DNA from: Campylobacterota bacterium | GTDB taxonomy: Bacteria > Campylobacterota > Campylobacteria > Campylobacterales > JALSKU01 | Assembly (NCBI GenBank): GCA_013153915.1 | Contig: JAADDL010000115.1 | Span: 1-8,875 of the forward strand | Reading direction: 5' to 3' | DNA length: 8,875 nt | Shown here: piece by piece, positions 6,165-8,875 of the stretch | Position numbering within the stretch: the first letter of the stretch is position 1 | How the letters are laid out: each line of letters opens with the position of its first letter | Made by a program: the position numbers and the translations under genes | Notes under the pieces: generated by a model | The model's database searches: none | Seen by the model: the letters and a program-made list of their open reading frames with translations, nothing else | What the model was told of the DNA's origin: nothing

Positions 6165-7295
6165 TTATACAAATAGCTTCTCTTTCGCTTCTATCCTCTT
6201 AAGTAACTCTTTTGGCTCAATATCGTATTTGGTGGCAATTCTTTGAATTTTTTCATTAGAATTATGTCTGTTTTTAGCGCAACTTACAATACTGTTTTCA
6301 AGAGCTATGAGATGATTTTTATTGTGGCGTTTGTAAGTTCGGTTTTGTAGCCACTCATCAGGTATATCTTTTGCAAAGCTAATAATTTTGGCAAACATTG
6401 TATCATTTTCCAAATAGTAATCAAGCAATATTTTACCGCTCATATCTTTGTAGCTTATATCAAAATCTCCAATTTTAAGTACTTGTAGCACCAAATCATC
6501 CTTGCCAATAGCCGCTAACTTTTGCGGTAAGCTCATCCTACTTAGTCCAAATTTTCTATCAATATATCTTTCAATGGTGGATGTGTTTGAGATAATTGTA
6601 TTGATAATCTTAATATCCTTTTGGGCTTGTTGTTTAATTTGGCTTATGAGTTCTTGTCTGAATTTAGAAGGATTGATACTATTTTTTGATTTTACTACTG
6701 GATAAAGCCCCGGATCTTCCGGCTCACAATCTCTTTGAGTAAGTCTTTCTAAAATAAAAGGCGGAGAAAGCTTTTTGGTGTAGTATTGCTTGTAGCTATC
6801 AAGCAAATCAAATATGTCTAATCTCTCTCGTTGCATTATAGTTGCGATGTCAAAAAAATCTCTTGATAGTGTGCGATGATTAAGTATGGCGTCCATCTTC
6901 ATTGCTTTAATCGTCTCAAGCGAAGCCACCGCCACATTGCCAAAAAAGACCCTATCGTTTTGTAAAATATTCAAGCTGGATGCAAAAAAAGTAACTTTTA
7001 CACCGCTAATCTCAAAATCGATTTGCATATCGCTTTCTTGAAGTTTTACAACATCAAATCCATTTTGTTCCAAAGAAGATATCATCTTATCGATGCGTTT
7101 TCTATCTTGTCGTAAGGTAGAATTTTTGATGAAAAAGTCCAAATCTTCCGATAACCGATGTCGGTAATGGATAGCAAGTGCCGTACCGCCAACAAGTGTC
7201 CATCGGCTGATTTCTTCCATCGACATAAAGCCCTCACTCAATAGCTCATAAGTAGCCGGTGGCATAGATTGTTGCAATCGCTTTACATTAGACAC
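6165..7295 (-). CDS. AbiEii-like nucleotidyltransferase toxin with C-terminal extension
   Basis: The N-terminal half matches the AbiEii/AbiGii toxin family (DUF1814, polymerase-beta-fold nucleotidyltransferases), the toxin half of type IV toxin–antitoxin and abortive phage infection systems. Seen are LVGGTALAIHYRHRLSEDLD at residues 34–53, carrying the GG and the SEDLD acidic motif (D51, D53), then AMKMDAI (131–137) with the family lysine K133, and SRDFFDI (144–150) with D146 and D149. The proline and acid-rich RDCEPEDPG at 188–196 is where typical family members near their end. This protein continues to 376 residues; its C-terminal part contains a stretch (255–310) that reads as two degenerate ankyrin repeats. 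The GTG at 7295 overlaps the upstream antitoxin gene by 8 bases; an ATG at 7265 is the alternative start. The substrate is unknown; tRNA or other NTP transfer is possible from known relatives. Confidence 0.88.
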   Translation of the reverse strand: MSNVKRLQQSMPPATYELLSEGFMSMEEISRWTLVGGTALAIHYRHRLSEDLDFFIKNSTLRQDRKRIDKMISSLEQNGFDVVKLQESDMQIDFEISGVKVTFFASSLNILQNDRVFFGNVAVASLETIKAMKMDAILNHRTLSRDFFDIATIMQRERLDIFDLLDSYKQYYTKKLSPPFILERLTQRDCEPEDPGLYPVVKSKNSINPSKFRQELISQIKQQAQKDIKIINTIISNTSTIERYIDRKFGLSRMSLPQKLAAIGKDDLVLQVLKIGDFDISYKDMSGKILLDYYLENDTMFAKIISFAKDIPDEWLQNRTYKRHNKNHLIALENSIVSCAKNRHNSNEKIQRIATKYDIEPKELLKRIEAKEKLFV

Positions 7296-7788
7296 CTAGA
7301 ATATCCCTAATCATTGGCTTTGAATGAATGTCGAAAAATTTTAAAAAAACCTCTTTGACTTTATCGTCTCCAAAAGAAAATCGAATAAAATCAAGATCGT
7401 CTAATGAGTCTTTTTTGATAACGGAGGCAATGATATTTTCTACCGGTATATTTCCTTTGGGATTAGACCAAAAAAAATTGCTTGATAGTCTATATTTGAT
7501 GCTTTCTACCGGAACATATCCTCTTTTTAGCCACTCTTTATGGCTTGGTTTGATATATATTGCTTCACTTGCTCCATTTTCTCTATGCCCTTTTTTATAA
7601 AATTTTCCATTGCCTACTTTGACTATAACTCCATCTTTGGCAAGGCGCGAGATAGCCTGTCTAAAGGCTACTTTTTTATCTTGAGGGATAGACTTAAAAA
7701 CCGAATAGCCGTAAAGCTTATCTTTTCTTAATCGTCTTAATTTATTCTTAATATGGCTTGATATATTGAATTTATCGTTATTTTTCAT
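7288..7788 (-). CDS. AbiEi / DUF6088-like winged-helix antitoxin and regulator
   Basis: Predicted antitoxin partner of the downstream nucleotidyltransferase. Counting from the ATG at 7788 it is 166 residues. Residues 10–65 form a winged helix-turn-helix: an amphipathic first helix (SHIKNKLRRLRKDKLYGYSV), the recognition region KVAFRQAISRLAKDGVIVKV (39–58) and a beta wing ending in GNGKFYKKG. This is the pattern of AbiEi and DUF6088 proteins, which in studied systems bind their own promoter and repress the operon. The C-terminal half (80–166) is a mixed fold ending in FLKFFDIHSKPMIRDILGV. It is co-transcribed with the toxin gene, overlapping by 8 bases. The frame is open upstream to a GTG at 7857, but that extension runs through the −10 box and has no Shine-Dalgarno, so I prefer 7788, even though that leaves almost no leader. 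AT-richer than the left side of the window. Confidence 0.82.
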   Translation of the reverse strand: MKNNDKFNISSHIKNKLRRLRKDKLYGYSVFKSIPQDKKVAFRQAISRLAKDGVIVKVGNGKFYKKGHRENGASEAIYIKPSHKEWLKRGYVPVESIKYRLSSNFFWSNPKGNIPVENIIASVIKKDSLDDLDFIRFSFGDDKVKEVFLKFFDIHSKPMIRDILGV

Positions 7789-7794
7789 AGTACC

Positions 7795-7808
7795 ATTATA
7801 TCTAAAAA
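7795..7808 (-). promoter_or_regulatory. Promoter of the toxin–antitoxin operon
   Basis: On the minus strand TTTTTAGATATAAT (7808–7795) is identical over 14 bases to the ilvB promoter at 2661–2674. The TATAAT is followed by just GGTACT before the ATG, so with standard spacing transcription would begin at the first base of the start codon. There is no −35 box and no Shine-Dalgarno sequence in the gap. Confidence 0.6.
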
Positions 7809-7851
7809 TATCACATTTTCCAAATTTAGATATTTTATCTATTGCCTTTGA

Positions 7852-7888
7852 CCGCACATCCGCACCATCTAACTACCACCGCATCATC
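7852..7888. repeat. Three imperfect direct repeats upstream of the antitoxin gene
   Basis: CCGCACATC (7852–7860), CCGCACCATC (7860–7869) and CCGCATCATC (7879–7888) are near-identical units in a GC-richer island within otherwise very AT-rich DNA, 50 to 90 bases upstream of the antitoxin −10 box. They could be operator sites for the winged-helix antitoxin or for a regulator of the divergent gene. Units are short and unevenly spaced, so chance is possible. Confidence 0.35.
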
Positions 7889-7972
7889 TTTTTTGGAACA
7901 AAAAATAAAAAAGGACTCACAGCTTAAATTTTACATTTTTACACAAAAATAACTCAAAATTCCCAAATATCT

Positions 7973-7981
7973 TGCTATAAT
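7973..7981 (+). promoter_or_regulatory. Extended −10 box upstream of the membrane protein gene
   Basis: TGCTATAAT is a full extended −10 element. It lies 87 bases before the ATG at 8069, in AT-rich sequence, and would give a leader of about 81 bases. It competes as a candidate with the nearer TATAAT at 8036–8041. Confidence 0.45.
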
Positions 7982-8035
7982 ATAACATATTTACAAAATA
8001 ATCAATAATATTTATAAAAATAAAAACAAACCAGA

Positions 8036-8041
8036 TATAAT
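8036..8041 (+). promoter_or_regulatory. Proximal −10 box of the membrane protein gene
   Basis: TATAAT, preceded by AGA as in the ilvB and antitoxin promoters (AGATATAAT), would start transcription near 8048 and leave a 21-base leader with AAGG at 8058–8061, seven bases before the ATG. No −35 box is seen. Confidence 0.5.
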
Positions 8042-8068
8042 GATAGATATTTTTAATAAGGTTGCGTG

Positions 8069-8875
8069 ATGGGTATATTTTCTATTTTTCTTTTGCCATT
8101 GATAGTGTTTTTAGCTGTAATGATTTACAAAGTGTTACAAAAAAACGGTATGAGTTTTTCAAAAAGAGTCGGCATAACTTTTCTCTTTTTGTTCCCCTTT
8201 ACTTACGACATACTCATCACAAATCTATTGTCGGGATACTACTGCCTTATAGCTCCTCCTCACCCAAAAACAAAGATAATAAAAAAAGTAAAATACCCCA
8301 TAAGCATCTACTGGGAAGACAATGTATATCCGGGCTTCTCAAAAGAGGATAGAGAACTTATGATAATGAATTATCTTGATGGGGTTCATCTTAAAATGAT
8401 GGCGCTAAACGGAGATGACGGGAAGATATATGTTTACAGAGCAAAAGAGGGTGAATACAAAGCAATGGGATACAAAGAGAGAGACTATGCAAAAGCCATA
8501 CTAAAAAGAGGAAAAACCTACACAAAACAGTCAATGCCAAAAACCAACTACACTGTAACTTTCAACGAAATAAAACTAAATCCCTTCGCAAGACACTTCC
8601 TCTACTCGGATGAGACAAAAGTCATAGAAAATAATACAAGCAAAGTGATAGCCTACAACAGAAGATATATAAGGTTTTTTTACAATATCTCTCCCGATGT
8701 AGCTTTGGGAAATATATACTATTATCCTCATGCGATGTGCGGGGAAAGTTATGATGGTTTTGATTATGAAGTTTTTCAATATGTTTTTAACCATGGAGGT
8801 TCTTATAGCGATCAAAAGCATAAAATAGATTTAAATAGATATTTATATAACAAATACATAAAAGGAGGAAAATAA
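8069..8875 (+). CDS. Unrecognised two-pass membrane protein with large probably periplasmic domain
   Basis: I cannot assign this 268-residue protein to a family. Two hydrophobic segments are clear, residues 3–20 and about 34–58, separated by a short basic loop (K21, K25, K32, R33). By the positive-inside rule the loop faces the cytoplasm and the remaining roughly 200 residues the periplasm. That domain is rich in Tyr and Lys, with notable patches SIYWEDNVYPGFSKEDREL (79–97), NYLDGVHLKMMALNGDDGK (101–119), LYSDETKVIENNT (178–190) and IAYNRRYIRFFYNISPD (194–210). Its only cysteines are C59, at the end of the second membrane segment, and C224. The ATG at 8069 is preferred to the GTG just before it because AAGG lies seven bases upstream of the ATG. 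The gene is complete, its stop being the last codon of the window, and is divergent from the toxin–antitoxin operon. A membrane or envelope accessory function is only an inference. Confidence 0.8.
   Translation: MGIFSIFLLPLIVFLAVMIYKVLQKNGMSFSKRVGITFLFLFPFTYDILITNLLSGYYCLIAPPHPKTKIIKKVKYPISIYWEDNVYPGFSKEDRELMIMNYLDGVHLKMMALNGDDGKIYVYRAKEGEYKAMGYKERDYAKAILKRGKTYTKQSMPKTNYTVTFNEIKLNPFARHFLYSDETKVIENNTSKVIAYNRRYIRFFYNISPDVALGNIYYYPHAMCGESYDGFDYEVFQYVFNHGGSYSDQKHKIDLNRYLYNKYIKGGK
8861..8868 (+). promoter_or_regulatory. Strong Shine-Dalgarno at the end of the last gene
   Basis: AAAGGAGG inside the final codons of the membrane protein gene is close to a perfect complement of the 16S rRNA 3' end. 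It sits 5 to 12 bases before the stop codon, where it would serve a next gene starting at or just past the window edge, probably in the same operon. Confidence 0.55.

Noticed and set aside
7789..7857. N-terminal extension of the antitoxin from a GTG at 7857 (23 extra residues)
   Set aside because: The stretch contains the best −10 promoter box of the locus, lacks a Shine-Dalgarno before the GTG, and the winged-helix domain begins only after the ATG at 7788. It stays a fallback if the leaderless start is disproved.
7888..7914. CTTTTTT and AAAAAAG inverted repeat as a terminator
   Set aside because: The stem is almost purely A–T with a 13-base loop and would be unstable; runs of A and T are common in this AT-rich gap.
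7858..8068. Attachment site, tRNA remnant or hidden small gene in the 211-base gap right of the antitoxin
   Set aside because: No tRNA-like stem set, no direct repeat matching the other flank of the toxin–antitoxin block, and no frame with a ribosome site was found; only promoters and the short CCGCA repeats can be supported.
8062..8352. 96-residue plus-strand open frame overlapping the membrane protein start
   Set aside because: It is a frame-shifted shadow; the long frame from 8069 has the better-placed AAGG and continues to the end of the window.

Overview
The window looks like a chromosomal segment of a Campylobacterota (epsilonproteobacterial) organism. The grounds are the protein character (lysine-rich, with heavy ATA and AGA codon use), promoters that carry a good TATAAT −10 box but no recognisable −35 box, and the tight order acetolactate synthase large subunit, small subunit, lpxD, which I recall from Campylobacter jejuni. 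I cannot name a genus. A free-living, prototrophic relative is plausible because complete enzymes for vitamin B6 and branched-chain amino acid synthesis are present.

Left part (1–1747): pdxJ and pdxA lie on the minus strand with a 4-base ATGA overlap and carry out steps of the DXP-dependent pyridoxal phosphate pathway. They are divergent from a short Ppx/GppA-family phosphatase gene on the plus strand. The 59-base gap between them holds one almost perfectly symmetric extended −10 element that reads as a promoter in both directions.

Centre (1748–6093): the Ppx/GppA gene is followed, after a 62-base gap holding a promoter, by a compact plus-strand operon. It comprises ilvB and ilvN (acetohydroxyacid synthase), lpxD (lipid A synthesis) and a 78-residue conserved-looking protein of unknown function. 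Gaps range from 7 bases to a 1-base overlap. A perfect 9-bp stem-loop follows the last gene.

Right part (6094–8875): this is an AT-richer accessory region. On the minus strand sits a two-gene AbiE-type (type IV) toxin–antitoxin locus: a winged-helix AbiEi/DUF6088-like antitoxin and regulator, overlapping an AbiEii-like nucleotidyltransferase. The nucleotidyltransferase is unusually long, and its C-terminal extension contains what reads as two degenerate ankyrin repeats, the most unusual item in the window. The antitoxin's −10 box stands exactly where its mRNA would start at the A of the ATG, so the transcript may be leaderless. Divergent from it is an unrecognised protein with two membrane segments and a roughly 200-residue domain probably in the periplasm. 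Its last codons contain a near-perfect Shine-Dalgarno sequence that probably serves a further gene just outside the window.

No tRNA, rRNA, CRISPR array, insertion sequence or riboswitch was recognised.
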